NCBI RefSeq assembly: GCF_029502005.1
Contig: NZ_JAMQOT010000006.1
Coordinates: 219,497-283,496 of the forward strand
Length of the DNA stretch: 64,000 nt
Direction: 5' to 3'
Source of the DNA: Natrinema salsiterrestre
GTDB lineage: Archaea; Halobacteriota; Halobacteria; Halobacteriales; Natrialbaceae
The translations under genes and the position numbers were made by a program. Position 1 is the first letter of the stretch; each line of letters begins with the position of its first letter. Below the pieces are notes generated by a model. That model saw only the letters and a program-made list of their open reading frames with translations. It did not search any database and was not told the DNA's origin. Positions 44,636 to 53,509 of the stretch are shown piece by piece.

Positions 44636-45214
44636 TCAGAACTCGGCGTCGACGCTGCCGTCCTCGTCGAGGTCGATGATTCCGTCGAAGAGGCCGCGGA
44701 ACCGGTCGACGAGGGCTTCGTCGTGGGGGTCTTCCGAGAGGTGGAAGAGCCCGACTGCATCGTGTTCCTCGAGCAGTCCGAGGATCCGTTCGACCGCCTC
44801 GAAGGCCTGCTCGTCGCCGGCGTAGTAGGCGAGTTCGGTGACGGAGTCGAAGCTGATGCGGAGTTTACCGTCGTGATCGGCGAGGAAGCCGTCGATGTGG
44901 TCGACGATGCCGTCGACGTCGTCGGGGGCGGCGACGTAGTGGACGGTGTCGGACGAGCGTCGGGAGTAGCCGCGTTCGATGCTCAGCGTGTCCAGGATTT
45001 CGGCTCGTTCTTCGTCGACGTCGTAGTATTCGAGTTTCTGCCTGACTTCGCGGGCAGTGGTTCGCGTGGAGACGACGAGGAAATTGTCGGTGTCGGCTTT
45101 GAGGAAATCCGTGTCGATACGGTCGGTTTCACCGGTGCTCGGATGGAGGAGGAGCACGCCGGTCCCACCCGGTACGGTCGCCGGTGTGTCGTCTATTTCG
45201 AGCGTATACTCCAT
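44636..45214 (-). CDS. Degenerate KaiC/RecA-like protein (HTR-like, haloarchaeal)
   Basis: 192 residues. The KaiC-like core order is kept (GGTGVLLLHPSTGETDRIDTDFL where a P-loop is expected, then NFLVVSTRTTAREV, LDTLSIERGYS, and LRISFDSVTELAYYAGDEQAFEAVERILGLLEEHDAVGLFHL, the Walker-B-like strand and helix). The P-loop Lys is missing (PSTGETDR), so ATP hydrolysis is doubtful. Such HTR-like proteins are common in haloarchaea and often lie near signalling genes. Its start is followed by a 456-base gap with a DtxR-type box. Confidence 0.65.
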   Translation of the reverse strand: MEYTLEIDDTPATVPGGTGVLLLHPSTGETDRIDTDFLKADTDNFLVVSTRTTAREVRQKLEYYDVDEERAEILDTLSIERGYSRRSSDTVHYVAAPDDVDGIVDHIDGFLADHDGKLRISFDSVTELAYYAGDEQAFEAVERILGLLEEHDAVGLFHLSEDPHDEALVDRFRGLFDGIIDLDEDGSVDAEF

Positions 45215-45396
45215 ATTGGCGTGAACAACTCTGGGGACTCCCTTAAGCGTGCGGATGTCTCTCTCGTCGGGGGATTCCGTCGGAAACGGAGGAAGGGTCT
45301 GAAAAACTGGCGAGGGGTGGGACAGTGCGACTCACCGAGCGTCGACGCGAAATCCGGATGCCCACGGATTTCGGCTATCGACGACCCTTCACCTCG

Positions 45397-45417
45397 TATA
45401 TTTTAGGCAAGCCTAAA
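45397..45417 (+). promoter_or_regulatory. TATA box overlapping a DtxR-type iron-regulator palindrome
   Basis: TATATTTTAGGCAAGCCTAA: the run TATATTTTA is a strong archaeal TATA box, and TTTAGGC-AA-GCCTAAA is a perfect 7-bp inverted repeat of the kind bound by DtxR/IdeR/SirR-family metal regulators. A transcript starting about 25-30 bases downstream would begin near the GTG at 45428. Confidence 0.6.
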
Positions 45418-45520
45418 GAAACTGTCGGTGGTTCTCGTCTCACTGAGAACGGTGCGCGATTCGCTCGAGGTGGAGCATGCGTGGTTCGGTGCGGTGGAAG
45501 AGATACCGTGCAGTGATAGC

Positions 45521-45612
45521 GGTGATGGCGGTGATGGCGGTGATGGTGGTGATGGCGGTGATGGCGGTGATGGTGGTGATGGCGGTGATGGCGGTGATGA
45601 TGATGATGATGG
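45521..45612 (+). repeat. 9-bp tandem minisatellite (GGTGATGGC)n
   Basis: Eight consecutive 9-bp units at 45521-45592 with a higher-order 27-bp rhythm (third unit ends in T rather than C), preceded by a diverged copy and followed by GATGATGATGATGATGGC. In the frame of the downstream methyltransferase it encodes Gly-Asp-Gly-Gly-Asp-Gly repeats. Confidence 0.9.
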
Positions 45613-45670
45613 CGGTGGACGGGATACCGATGGGAACGCGTTTAGGGTCGCGGACCCCATCGGTCCGCAT

Positions 45671-46351
45671 ATGAGCGTACGCGAGGAGTTCGACGAGTGG
45701 GCGGCCAGCGGTCGAGACAAAGGGATGGAGGAGCGCCACTGGCACACCGCAAAACACGCGCTAGCACGGATGCCGGTCGAACCCGGCGACACCGTCCTCG
45801 ATCTCGGCTGCGGGAGCGGCTACGCCGGTCGCGCGCTTCGGGATACCAAGGGAGCCGGCCGAATCTACGGTCTCGACGGCGCGCCCGAGATGGCCCGCAA
45901 CGCGGCGGCGTACACGGACGACCCGGCCGTCGGCTATCTCGTGGGCGACTTCGACGAGCTCCCGTTCGCCGACGACTCGATCGATCACGTCTGGAGCATG
46001 GAAGCGTTCTACTACGCCGCGGATCCCCACCACACGCTCGAGGAGATCGCCCGTGTCCTCCGACCGGGCGGTACCTTCTACTGCGCCGTCAACTATTACG
46101 AGGAGAACGTTCACTCCCACGAGTGGCAGGAGTACATCACCATCGAAATGACACGCTGGGATCGCCAGCAGTATCGCGACGCCTTCCGCGAGGCGGGACT
46201 GTCCGTCGCCGAACAGGACGCCATTCCCGATCGGGAGATCACGATTCCGAGCGAGTCCGAGTTCCCGACCGAAGACTGGGACACCCGCGAGGACATGGTC
46301 GAACGCTACCGCGACTTCGGGACGCTCCTCACCGTCGGCGTCGCTCCCTGA
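45671..46351 (+). CDS. Class I SAM-dependent methyltransferase
   Basis: 226 residues. SAM motif I is TVLDLGCGSGYAGRAL (about 40-55), motif II region RIYGLDGAPEMARNA, post-I VGDFDELPFADDSIDHVWSMEAFYYAADP and VLRPGGTFYCAVNYYEEN, as in UbiE/Methyltransf_11. Start taken at MSVREEFDEWAASGRDKGMEERHWH (45671). The frame is open upstream to a GTG at 45428 through the GD-repeat region, which would add 81 residues; see findings. Substrate unknown. Confidence 0.85.
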   Translation: MSVREEFDEWAASGRDKGMEERHWHTAKHALARMPVEPGDTVLDLGCGSGYAGRALRDTKGAGRIYGLDGAPEMARNAAAYTDDPAVGYLVGDFDELPFADDSIDHVWSMEAFYYAADPHHTLEEIARVLRPGGTFYCAVNYYEENVHSHEWQEYITIEMTRWDRQQYRDAFREAGLSVAEQDAIPDREITIPSESEFPTEDWDTREDMVERYRDFGTLLTVGVAP

Positions 46352-46402
46352 CCGCTCCGTCTCCACTCACTGACGGGCGACCTGTCAGCGAAAACCCCCT
46401 CA

Positions 46403-46466
46403 TTTCGACTCGAGATACGTATTCTCTCCCGAGCACCTGTCACACGCCCGGTGACTCGAGTCGAAA
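46403..46466. repeat. 12-bp inverted repeat between convergent genes
   Basis: TTTCGACTCGAG (46403-46414) and CTCGAGTCGAAA (46455-46466) are exact reverse complements with a 40-base spacer, between the methyltransferase and the DUF1684 gene, whose 3' ends face each other. The left arm is preceded by ACCCCCTCA, giving it partial ORB resemblance. A bidirectional terminator is possible. Confidence 0.6.
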
Positions 46467-46590
46467 CGGTCCCGTCGCCTCGGTGATCGTTTCCTGTCTC
46501 GTCGGCATCGGCCGTTCGAACTGTCGAATCGCCGCGCGGGTGCCACGTCTGCGGGCCAGCCCTCGCAGGAGTCGTCTCGAAACCGGGGGA

Positions 46591-47166
46591 CTATTCGTCC
46601 CGTTCGCCGGCCGGAATCGTCACCTCGAGCCAGTTCTCTTCCGGCGGGAGCGGGCAGTCGAAGGTGTCGCTGTAGGCACAGAACGGAGAGTACGCGAGGT
46701 TGAAGTCCACGACGATTTCGGTCCCGTCTTCGAGTTCGTCGGCCGGCTCGAGTTCCATGTACCGACCCCCATCGTAGCTCTGCTGGCCCGTCGTCTTGTC
46801 CCGGAACGGTACGAACAGCGGTTGCTCGTCGGGGCTCTCCTGCTGGTAGGCCGCGAGTTCGAACGTGCCGTCCTCCAGGTCGTCGTCTTCACGATCCAGT
46901 TCGAACTCGAGCGTCGCCACGCGGAGATACCGCATCTCTCGACCCGCGGTGGTGTCCATCAGCACGACCTCGGGGTCGTCGTGGACCGTCGCGGTCGCGC
47001 TCACGCGGTAGGCCGGGTCCGGCTCGAAGTAGTCGAGTCCGTCGAACTCGTCTCGTTCCTCCGGCGGGATCGGCGACTGGGGATGGTCGGCGAAGAACTC
47101 GTCTTTCTCCGCGCGTTTCGACTCGAGTTCGTCGCGCCAGCGGTCGACGTCGATGGAATCGCTCAT
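46591..47166 (-). CDS. DUF1684 domain protein
   Basis: 191 residues from MSDSIDVDRWRDELESKRAEKDEFFADHPQSPIPPEERDEFDGLDYFEPDPAYRV, the usual DUF1684 N terminus (W-x-x-x-x-x-x-x-R-x-x-K-D-x-F-F). The C-terminal half contains FVPFRDKTTGQQSYDGGRYMELEP and VVDFNLAYSPFCAYSDTFDCPLPPEENWLEVTIPAGE, with the conserved F-N-x-A-Y-x-P-x-C-A-Y motif. The family is widespread but uncharacterised. The start at 47166 omits 19 codons of the longest frame. Confidence 0.88.
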   Translation of the reverse strand: MSDSIDVDRWRDELESKRAEKDEFFADHPQSPIPPEERDEFDGLDYFEPDPAYRVSATATVHDDPEVVLMDTTAGREMRYLRVATLEFELDREDDDLEDGTFELAAYQQESPDEQPLFVPFRDKTTGQQSYDGGRYMELEPADELEDGTEIVVDFNLAYSPFCAYSDTFDCPLPPEENWLEVTIPAGERDE

Positions 47167-47321
47167 ATCCGGAGTAGTCGACGGATCCGGGAAGGCGTTG
47201 CGTTTCCGACCCGTCGTCGTCACTCCGTCCTCGGTACGTAGCGAGCACCGATGGAACTATCAAAACAGCGATACGGTTGGGAACTCGCCCGTCGCCGCCG
47301 GGTTCCGTTTCGAGTCCAGCG

Positions 47322-47558
47322 TTACTCTTCGATGGTGAGTACGCCGTTGCGCGCGGAGACGTCGCTCGCTTCGGGCGGGAGCTCGAACTCGAACTGGTCG
47401 CCGTCCGCGACGATGATGGCGGTCGAGCCGACGACATCGACCGAAATCTCGGCGGCCGAGTTACCGAAATCGGCCGCGATGACGCTACCGTCGTCGTAGT
47501 CGAACGTGCGGACGACCGCGTCCTGATCGACGTTCCGCAGTGATTGGGGGACCTTCAC
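47322..47558 (-). CDS. Small Hsp20-like/haloarchaeal beta-rich protein
   Basis: 78 residues from a GTG at 47558 (KVPQSLRNVDQDAVVRTFDYDDGSVIAADFGN). It is nearly all beta strand: SVIAADFGNSAAEISVDVVGSTAIIVADGDQFEFELP and ends NGVLTIEE, like the end strand of the alpha-crystallin domain (G-V-L-T-I). It is shorter than Hsp20 and lacks the I-x-I/V tail. I match it to small haloarchaeal proteins of unknown function related to Hsp20. Confidence 0.65.
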   Translation of the reverse strand: MKVPQSLRNVDQDAVVRTFDYDDGSVIAADFGNSAAEISVDVVGSTAIIVADGDQFEFELPPEASDVSARNGVLTIEE

Positions 47559-47750
47559 AAGCGGCCGTAGGGACTCAGCTAAGTAAAGGGTCACGCTGGC
47601 AGCAACCGGAGAGGTGACGGTCCGTTCGACTCTACGGTTTTCCGACACTATTCGCGCTGACTCGTCCTCGAGTCGGATCCGCGGTCGTCCCCGACATTTA
47701 TAACTCGAGGCGCGACCATTCCAGTCCGTCAACGCTATGGACGACCGACG

Positions 47751-50141
47751 ATGAGTACGGAGAGAATGACGAACTGGCGGACGGTGTTCGGTCACGAGCA
47801 GCCCTACGATCCCCAGGTCGACGGCATCGAGACGGCCATCGACACCGGCCGGGATGGCGGCTACACCGTCATCGAAGGGGCCTGTGGCACCGGGAAGACG
47901 ATGATCGCCCTCACCGCGGGGATCGAACTCGTGCGCGATCCCGACACCGATTACGAACGCGTGCTCGTGCTCACGAGCGTCAAACAGCAACTGCGCCAGT
48001 TCGAAGAAGATCTCGAGACGATCAACGAGAACCTGCCCGCCGACTGGGACCCGATTTCGGGACTCACGCTCGTCGGAAAGGCCGACGTCTGTCCGTACAA
48101 CCGCGAGGGCGCGGCGGGGATCGACGACGGCAACGTGTACGACCGCTGCGAGACGCTCCGGGACCGAACCCGCGACCTCACCGGGGAGGGCGGCGAGACG
48201 ACCGCACAGAACCTGGCCGCCCGCGCTCGCAGCCAACAGATCGGTCTTGCGGACAGCGGAACGCAGTCGAAGAACACCTTCCTCGAGACCGCCGGCGAAC
48301 CGACGCCCTACCCGCCCGACCTGCCCGAGTACGGCGAGGGCGGGCCCGTCGGAGCCGCAACCGAGTACTGTCCGTTCTACGCGCAGTACCTCGAGGACCT
48401 GCCGGACGACGAGGAGGACGGGTCGGCGGCGGAAGCGGTTCCGTACGATTTCACCGACACTGGGATGGTCACGCCGGAGGAGCTGGTCGCCCGATCGGTC
48501 ACACACGGCACCTGTCCCCATTCCGTAATGGGGGCCGCCCTCGGCGAGGTCGAGGTCGTCATGGGGAACTACTACCACGCCTTCGATCCCCGAACGGTCG
48601 GCTCCTTCACCGGCGCGTTGCTCGACGACTCGACGTACGTCGTCTGCGACGAAGCCCACATGCTGGAACCGCGCGTGCGCGACCTCGTCAGCGAGGGCGT
48701 CGCCGACAGCACCCTCCGAGACGCCGAAACCGAACTCTCGCGGGTCATCCAGCCGATCAAGTTCGAGCGCGAGGGTCGACAGGCCGAAGGCGGCTCCAAG
48801 ACCGCCGACGCCGATCTCGTCCGCGGGGAACTCGCGGACAGCGACGTCTCCTTCGAGGAGCTCAATCGGACCCTCGAGTTCGTTCGCGACCTCCGGGAGG
48901 AGCTCGATCGGCGGATCACCGCACACCTCGATCGGAATTACCGCGGCTGGCAGTCGAACCTGAACGACCTCCGCGACGAGGAACTCCCCCTCCGCGATCC
49001 GGGCCAGCCCGCCGAGGACGAACTCTCGGAGTGGGCGAGCGAGGCGGGGTACGGCGACGCCGACTGGGTCCGCGCCGAGGCCGTCGGCGCGATCGTCGAA
49101 CGAGTGCTGAACGAGGCCGAAGACGAGGACCGGACCCGCGCCGCGCCCGCGGTCGGCCGTGTCCTCGGCGAGTGGTATCGCCGCGGCCACACCGACTATT
49201 TCCGGGAGATCGAACTCGAGCGCACCTGGGACGACACCGAGCCCGCGGACTCGTGGCGGCGGGCCTACAACGCCCGACTCTCCCTGCACAACTGCGTCCC
49301 CAGCGACGCGATCGGCGACCGGCTCGGCACGTTCGGCGGCGGCATCCTGATGAGCGCGACGCTCGAGCCGATGGACGCCTTCACCGAGGTGACCGGACTC
49401 CAGTACCTCGAGCACGAGGAAGACAGACCGGTCGTCGAGCGCCGGTACGGACTTCACTTCCCCCGAGAGAACCGCGAGAGTTTCGCGGTCGCCGCGCCGA
49501 AGTACACCTACGACAATCGCGGTAGCCCGGGAGAAGAGAATCCGACGCGGCGATCCTACGCCGACGCGATCTCGAAAGTCGCGAACCTCCCCGGCAACGT
49601 CCTCGTCGGGATGCCCAGTTACGCCGAGGCCGAGTGGACCGCCGGCGTGCTCGAGGACCGGGTCGACAAGCCGATCCTGCTCGACGCCGCGAGCGACGAC
49701 GAGACCACGCAGTCGCTCAAGGACGAGTTCTTCGCCGGCGAGGGGAAGGTGCTCGTTACGAGCCTCCGGGGAACCTTGACCGAGGGCGTCGACTACAGCG
49801 GCGACCGACTCGCCGCCGCGGTGGTCTGTGGCGTCCCGATCGTCAACACCTCGAGCCCGCGGACGAAGGCCGTTCGCCGCGCCTACGACGACGAGTTCGG
49901 CGACGGCTTCACGTACGCGCTGACGATTCCCGCGGTACGGAAGGCGCGGCAGGCGATCGGCCGCGTCATCCGCAGCCCCGAGGACGTCGGCGTTCGCGTC
50001 CTCCTCGACGAGCGCTACGCCCGCGACAGCTGGGACTCCGTCAAACCCTACCTCCCCGACGACGGCGAGTTCCAGACGGTGAGTCCCGACATGCTCGACG
50101 TCGGCCTCGAGCGGTTCCGCTCCCGTCTCACCCCGCAGTAG
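47751..50141 (+). CDS. ATP-dependent DNA helicase, XPD/Rad3 type with Fe-S motif
   Basis: 796 residues. Walker A is VIEGACGTGKTMIALTAG (about 40-57), Walker B/DEAH is YVVCDEAHMLEPR and motif VI is ARQAIGRVIRSPEDVGVRVLLDERY. Four cysteines are placed as in the XPD/FancJ iron-sulfur domain: ADVCPYNREG, DRCETLRD, EYCPFYAQY and TCPHSVMG. 5'-3' helicase of the repair type; haloarchaea have several Rad3 homologues. A TTTATAAC box precedes the gene; the ATG at 47737 reads into a stop after four codons, so 47751 is used. Confidence 0.92.
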   Translation: MSTERMTNWRTVFGHEQPYDPQVDGIETAIDTGRDGGYTVIEGACGTGKTMIALTAGIELVRDPDTDYERVLVLTSVKQQLRQFEEDLETINENLPADWDPISGLTLVGKADVCPYNREGAAGIDDGNVYDRCETLRDRTRDLTGEGGETTAQNLAARARSQQIGLADSGTQSKNTFLETAGEPTPYPPDLPEYGEGGPVGAATEYCPFYAQYLEDLPDDEEDGSAAEAVPYDFTDTGMVTPEELVARSVTHGTCPHSVMGAALGEVEVVMGNYYHAFDPRTVGSFTGALLDDSTYVVCDEAHMLEPRVRDLVSEGVADSTLRDAETELSRVIQPIKFEREGRQAEGGSKTADADLVRGELADSDVSFEELNRTLEFVRDLREELDRRITAHLDRNYRGWQSNLNDLRDEELPLRDPGQPAEDELSEWASEAGYGDADWVRAEAVGAIVERVLNEAEDEDRTRAAPAVGRVLGEWYRRGHTDYFREIELERTWDDTEPADSWRRAYNARLSLHNCVPSDAIGDRLGTFGGGILMSATLEPMDAFTEVTGLQYLEHEEDRPVVERRYGLHFPRENRESFAVAAPKYTYDNRGSPGEENPTRRSYADAISKVANLPGNVLVGMPSYAEAEWTAGVLEDRVDKPILLDAASDDETTQSLKDEFFAGEGKVLVTSLRGTLTEGVDYSGDRLAAAVVCGVPIVNTSSPRTKAVRRAYDDEFGDGFTYALTIPAVRKARQAIGRVIRSPEDVGVRVLLDERYARDSWDSVKPYLPDDGEFQTVSPDMLDVGLERFRSRLTPQ

Positions 50142-50156
50142 CCGCGCGCTCACCGC

Positions 50157-50648
50157 TCAATCGTCGGCGTCGGATTCGACGGCCGTTCGCGGTCCGTCCC
50201 GCCCCCGCTCCGCGAGCACCCGCTCGACGATGTCGCTACTCGAGTACCAGTGATCGCCGGACGGTTCGAGCCCGCTCGCTCGGTCGACGCGACAGTCGAT
50301 TCCCCACTCCCCGAGCAGCCGCTCGATTTCGTCCCCGTCGTGGTGCTGGTCGTGGCCGAGGACGAGCACGTCCGGATCGATCTCCCGGATCGGGATCGAA
50401 AAGTCCTCGGGATGACCGACCCGAGCGTGATCGACCGCGTCGAGAGCGGCGACGACGTCCCGGCGTTGCTCGCCCGGCAGGACGGGATCCGGTTTGTGAG
50501 AGATGCTGTCCGCACGGGCGACGATGACGTGTAGTTCCTCCCCCGTCGCGGCGGCTTCCTCGAGGTAGTGGACGTGGCCCGGGTGGAGGAGATCGAACGT
50601 CCCCTGTGCGACGACCCGCGTTCCGTCCCGTTCCGGCTGAGTTGTCAT
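50157..50648 (-). CDS. ribL: FAD synthase/cytidylyltransferase RibL
   Basis: 163 residues. The nucleotidyltransferase signature is [23 protein letters not shown] (HxGH = HPGH). Further elements are [43 protein letters not shown] and [14 protein letters not shown], as in archaeal RibL, which attaches AMP or CMP to FMN. It starts inside the end of the membrane gene at 50645 (ATGA overlap), so the two are one operon. Confidence 0.9.
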   Translation of the reverse strand: MTTQPERDGTRVVAQGTFDLLHPGHVHYLEEAAATGEELHVIVARADSISHKPDPVLPGEQRRDVVAALDAVDHARVGHPEDFSIPIREIDPDVLVLGHDQHHDGDEIERLLGEWGIDCRVDRASGLEPSGDHWYSSSDIVERVLAERGRDGPRTAVESDADD

Positions 50649-50953
50649 ATTGATATCTTCGTCCTCTCGGTCACGGCCGCCGTTTCGGTGTACAGCGAGT
50701 ACAGTAAGATCCCGAACCCGACTGCGGTGACAGTGCTCTGGAGGACGACGCCGAGCGCGACTGCGCCGCCGAGGAGGTGAACCCCGCCGCCGAGTACCGA
50801 GCCCCCGACGATGGTACCGAACCCGACGGCGACTGCCCGAAGTGCCGCCGAGCCCGTTCGTCGAAACGCTCGGGAAGCCAACAGTGCGACTGCCCCGCCC
50901 GTGCGTACCGTCGCCGTGTTCGCGGCTGCGATGAAGAGCGCGTAGTCGTTCAT
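50645..50953 (-). CDS. Hypothetical membrane protein coupled to ribL
   Basis: 102 residues with about three hydrophobic helices (about 17-27 weak, 43-65 and 66-90). The last residues TERTKISI are soluble. Its stop overlaps the ribL start by four bases, so it is the first gene of that two-gene unit. No family recognised; a role in flavin supply cannot be deduced. Confidence 0.55.
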   Translation of the reverse strand: MNDYALFIAAANTATVRTGGAVALLASRAFRRTGSAALRAVAVGFGTIVGGSVLGGGVHLLGGAVALGVVLQSTVTAVGFGILLYSLYTETAAVTERTKISI

Positions 50954-51263
50954 GGGGGTGTTTCGAATCGGCGTCGGTCGCTCGGTTCAGTGTGGATTCC
51001 GATTATGGAACGCTCGAGTACCGATCGCGGCGTGTCGGGCTGCTCGAGTATCGGCCGTCTCCATACGGGATCGTCCCGACGGAGATCACGTGAGTATCGC
51101 GTACGGTTCCCGCTCCAAAGGAACTTCTCCGAAGATGTTCACGAGATCGGGTCCGACCGTTGCCACGACTGAACGGGGGCCGAAACGATAGTACGCCGGA
51201 TCGCGGGCTCGCCTCGAACCGGGGCCTTCAAGCGGGACCGTCGGAATATCCGGACTATCAACC
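50954..51263. other. 310-base divergent intergenic region
   Basis: Lies between the membrane/ribL unit and the SLC13-type gene, which diverge. No coding frame or RNA gene can be supported. A segment at about 51038-51110 has a faint tRNA-like reading, but no cloverleaf folds convincingly. Confidence 0.4.
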
Positions 51264-53213
51264 GTGTCTGGACTTCTCCCGTCGGCCGCTGGGGCCGTTC
51301 CGCTGGCCGCCGAGTCCGGTAGCCTCGCCGTGACTCCCCAGATGCTGGTCGTGTTCGGAATCATCGGTATCGCGCTCGTCCTCTTCATCACCGAGTGGCT
51401 GCCAATCGACGTGACTGCCATCCTGATCATGGTGTTGTTGATGGTGCTCGGGGCCGACGGCGTGGTGAATCTCACCGAAATATCGACCGAAGAGGGGACC
51501 TCCGGCTTCTCGAACCCGGCGACGATCACCGTGCTGGCGATGCTCATTCTGAGTTCGGGCATCAGTCAGACGGGCGTCGTCCAGATTATCGGTCGCAAGA
51601 TGTCGGCGTTCGCGGGCGACGACCTGAACAAACAGCTGCTCGCGACGATCGGCGTCAGCGGTCCGATCTCCGGCTTCATCAACAACACGCCGGTCGTCGC
51701 CATCCTCGTCCCCGTCATCTCGGACATCGCCCACAAGGGGAAGACGTCGCCCTCGAAACTCCTGATTCCGCTCTCCTACGCCTCGATGTTCGGCGGGATG
51801 CTCACCCTCATCGGCACCTCGACGAACATCCTCGCGAGCGACGTCTCCGGGCGCCTGCTCGGCCAGCCGTTCTCGATGTTCGAGTTCACCAAGCTCGGGA
51901 TCGTCGTCCTCGTCGTCGGGAGCCTCTATCTCATGACTATCGGGCACCGATTGCTGCCCGAACGCGTCCCCGTCGAGGAGGACTACATTCAGGAGTACGC
52001 GATCGAGGAGTACCTGACCGAAGTGGTCGTCGACGAGGGGTCGCCGATCGTCGGAACGACCGTGGGAGACGCCATCGACCACGTCGAATTCGACGCCGAC
52101 ATCCTCCAGGTCGTCCGCGACGGCGACGAGTTCATCGAACCGATCAGCCAGAAGACGATCAGAGAGGGGGACCTGCTTCGGCTCCGCGCCGACCGCGACA
52201 CAGTCCAGCAGTTCGTCGATCGGGGAACGCTCACTCTGGCGGGCAATCCGGAAACGGCAGACGAACTCGAGCCGGACGACGTCTCGGAGCGAACCCTCGT
52301 CGAGATCGTCGTCCCGCGGGGGTCGTTCCTCGTCGGCGAGTCGCTCGAGACGTCGACGTTCCGCCAGCGCTACGACGCGACCGTGCTGGCGTTTCGGAGC
52401 CGCGGCGAGACGGTCCGGGATCACATGGACGAGCGCCGGATCCGCGTAGGCGACACGCTGTTAGTCCAGGCGGCGCCGGACAGTATCGACCGCCTCTCGC
52501 AGAACGACGATTTCATCGTGGCACACGAGCCCGCGGAGCCCGATTACCGGACCGAAAAGATTCCCCACGCGGCGGCGATCATGGCTGGCGTCGTCGGGTT
52601 CGTCGCAGTTCCGTGGGGGACGGTCGGCTCCGCCCTCGCCGGGCTGACGGGCGTCGGCGCGTTCGAGGCGATGACGGCGCTTTCCCTGCCGATCATGGTC
52701 ACCGCCCTCGCGGGCGTCGTCGCGATGGTCGCGACGGGCGTCCTCAAGCCGACCGAGATCTACGACGCCGTCGAGTGGGACGTGATCTTCCTGCTGGCCG
52801 GCATCATCCCGCTGGGAATCGCGCTGGAGCAGACCGGCGGCGCGGACCTCCTGGGCACGCTCGTCGCCTCGACGAGCACCTACCTTCCCGTGATCGGCGT
52901 GCTGTGGGTGTTCTACCTCGCCACGGGGCTCATCACGGGCGTGATCTCCAACAACGCGAGCGTCGTGTTGATGCTCCCAGTGGCCGTCGAGACCGCCCGG
53001 CAGATCGACGCGAACGCCTTCGCGTTCGTGCTCGCGGTGACGTTCGCGGCCTCGACCGCGTTCCTCACGCCCGTCGGCTACCAGACGAACCTGTTCGTCT
53101 ACGGCCCCGGCGGGTACAAATTCACGGACTTCGTCCGGGTCGGGGCACCGCTCCAGTTGTTACTCTCCGTCGTGACCGTCCTCGGGATCGCGTTCTTCTG
53201 GGGCCTAACGTAG
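51264..53213 (+). CDS. SLC13/CitM-type permease with two TrkA-C domains
   Basis: 649 residues, GTG start. First helices cluster at about 25-215, with INNTPVVAILVPV as the family signature of the first half. Two TrkA_C/RCK_C domains (about 245-330 and 335-420; for example GSPIVGTTVGDAIDHVEFDADILQVVRDG and GSFLVGESLETSTFRQRYDATVLAFRSRGE) sit between the halves. The second half has GVISNNASVVLMLPVA and TPVGYQTNLFVYGPGGY, the matching signature. Substrates in the family are dicarboxylates, sulfate or other anions. It is alone, with a weak promoter in the preceding region. Confidence 0.88.
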   Translation: MSGLLPSAAGAVPLAAESGSLAVTPQMLVVFGIIGIALVLFITEWLPIDVTAILIMVLLMVLGADGVVNLTEISTEEGTSGFSNPATITVLAMLILSSGISQTGVVQIIGRKMSAFAGDDLNKQLLATIGVSGPISGFINNTPVVAILVPVISDIAHKGKTSPSKLLIPLSYASMFGGMLTLIGTSTNILASDVSGRLLGQPFSMFEFTKLGIVVLVVGSLYLMTIGHRLLPERVPVEEDYIQEYAIEEYLTEVVVDEGSPIVGTTVGDAIDHVEFDADILQVVRDGDEFIEPISQKTIREGDLLRLRADRDTVQQFVDRGTLTLAGNPETADELEPDDVSERTLVEIVVPRGSFLVGESLETSTFRQRYDATVLAFRSRGETVRDHMDERRIRVGDTLLVQAAPDSIDRLSQNDDFIVAHEPAEPDYRTEKIPHAAAIMAGVVGFVAVPWGTVGSALAGLTGVGAFEAMTALSLPIMVTALAGVVAMVATGVLKPTEIYDAVEWDVIFLLAGIIPLGIALEQTGGADLLGTLVASTSTYLPVIGVLWVFYLATGLITGVISNNASVVLMLPVAVETARQIDANAFAFVLAVTFAASTAFLTPVGYQTNLFVYGPGGYKFTDFVRVGAPLQLLLSVVTVLGIAFFWGLT

Positions 53214-53255
53214 TACCGCCGCGTCGCTTCTCCGTCTCTCCGCGTCTCCCTCGGC

Positions 53256-53423
53256 TTATTCCTCGTCCTCGAGTTCGGCGTCGTCCTGATCTCGGTCGTC
53301 TTCGTCCTCGAGTTCCGGTTCGTCCTCGTCGTCCCGCTCGAGGGCCTCCGAGACCTCTCGTTCCCGCTGTCGCTCCTCCTCGTCGTCGGCCTGTTTGTCT
53401 CGGCTGTTTTTCGAGTCTGCCAT
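53256..53423 (-). CDS. Very acidic 55-residue protein
   Basis: MADSKNSRDKQADDEEERQR followed by an Asp/Glu-rich tail to the end. More than half the residues are charged and there is no hydrophobic core, so it is probably unstructured. The longest reading frame extends to 53864, but the ATG at 53423 is the sensible start. Low-complexity acidic ORFs can arise by chance in this composition, so confidence is limited. Confidence 0.45.
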   Translation of the reverse strand: MADSKNSRDKQADDEEERQREREVSEALERDDEDEPELEDEDDRDQDDAELEDEE

Positions 53424-53509
53424 GCTATCTCCCACAGCGGCAGGCGGGATAACGCTGTGGCACGATACCACGTGCACGGTCTCGAGGTCGACCCCGCAGT
53501 CACTCGTCG

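Noticed and set aside
45521..45612. Regular repeats considered as a CRISPR array
   Set aside because: The units are 9 bp, contiguous, and without spacers; this is a minisatellite.
47306..47325. GTTTCGAGTCCAG, half of an ORB, and similar TTTCGACTCGAG words elsewhere
   Set aside because: They lack the G/C-string that the elements at 35.2-40.8 kb have; TTTCGA/TCGA words are common in this genome.
51038..51115. Reading frame SGCSSIGR...EYRVRFP, a pattern often produced by translating tRNA genes
   Set aside because: The underlying DNA cannot be folded into a cloverleaf; the GGTTCGA core is altered to TACGGTTCC. It may be a decayed tRNA, but there is no support.
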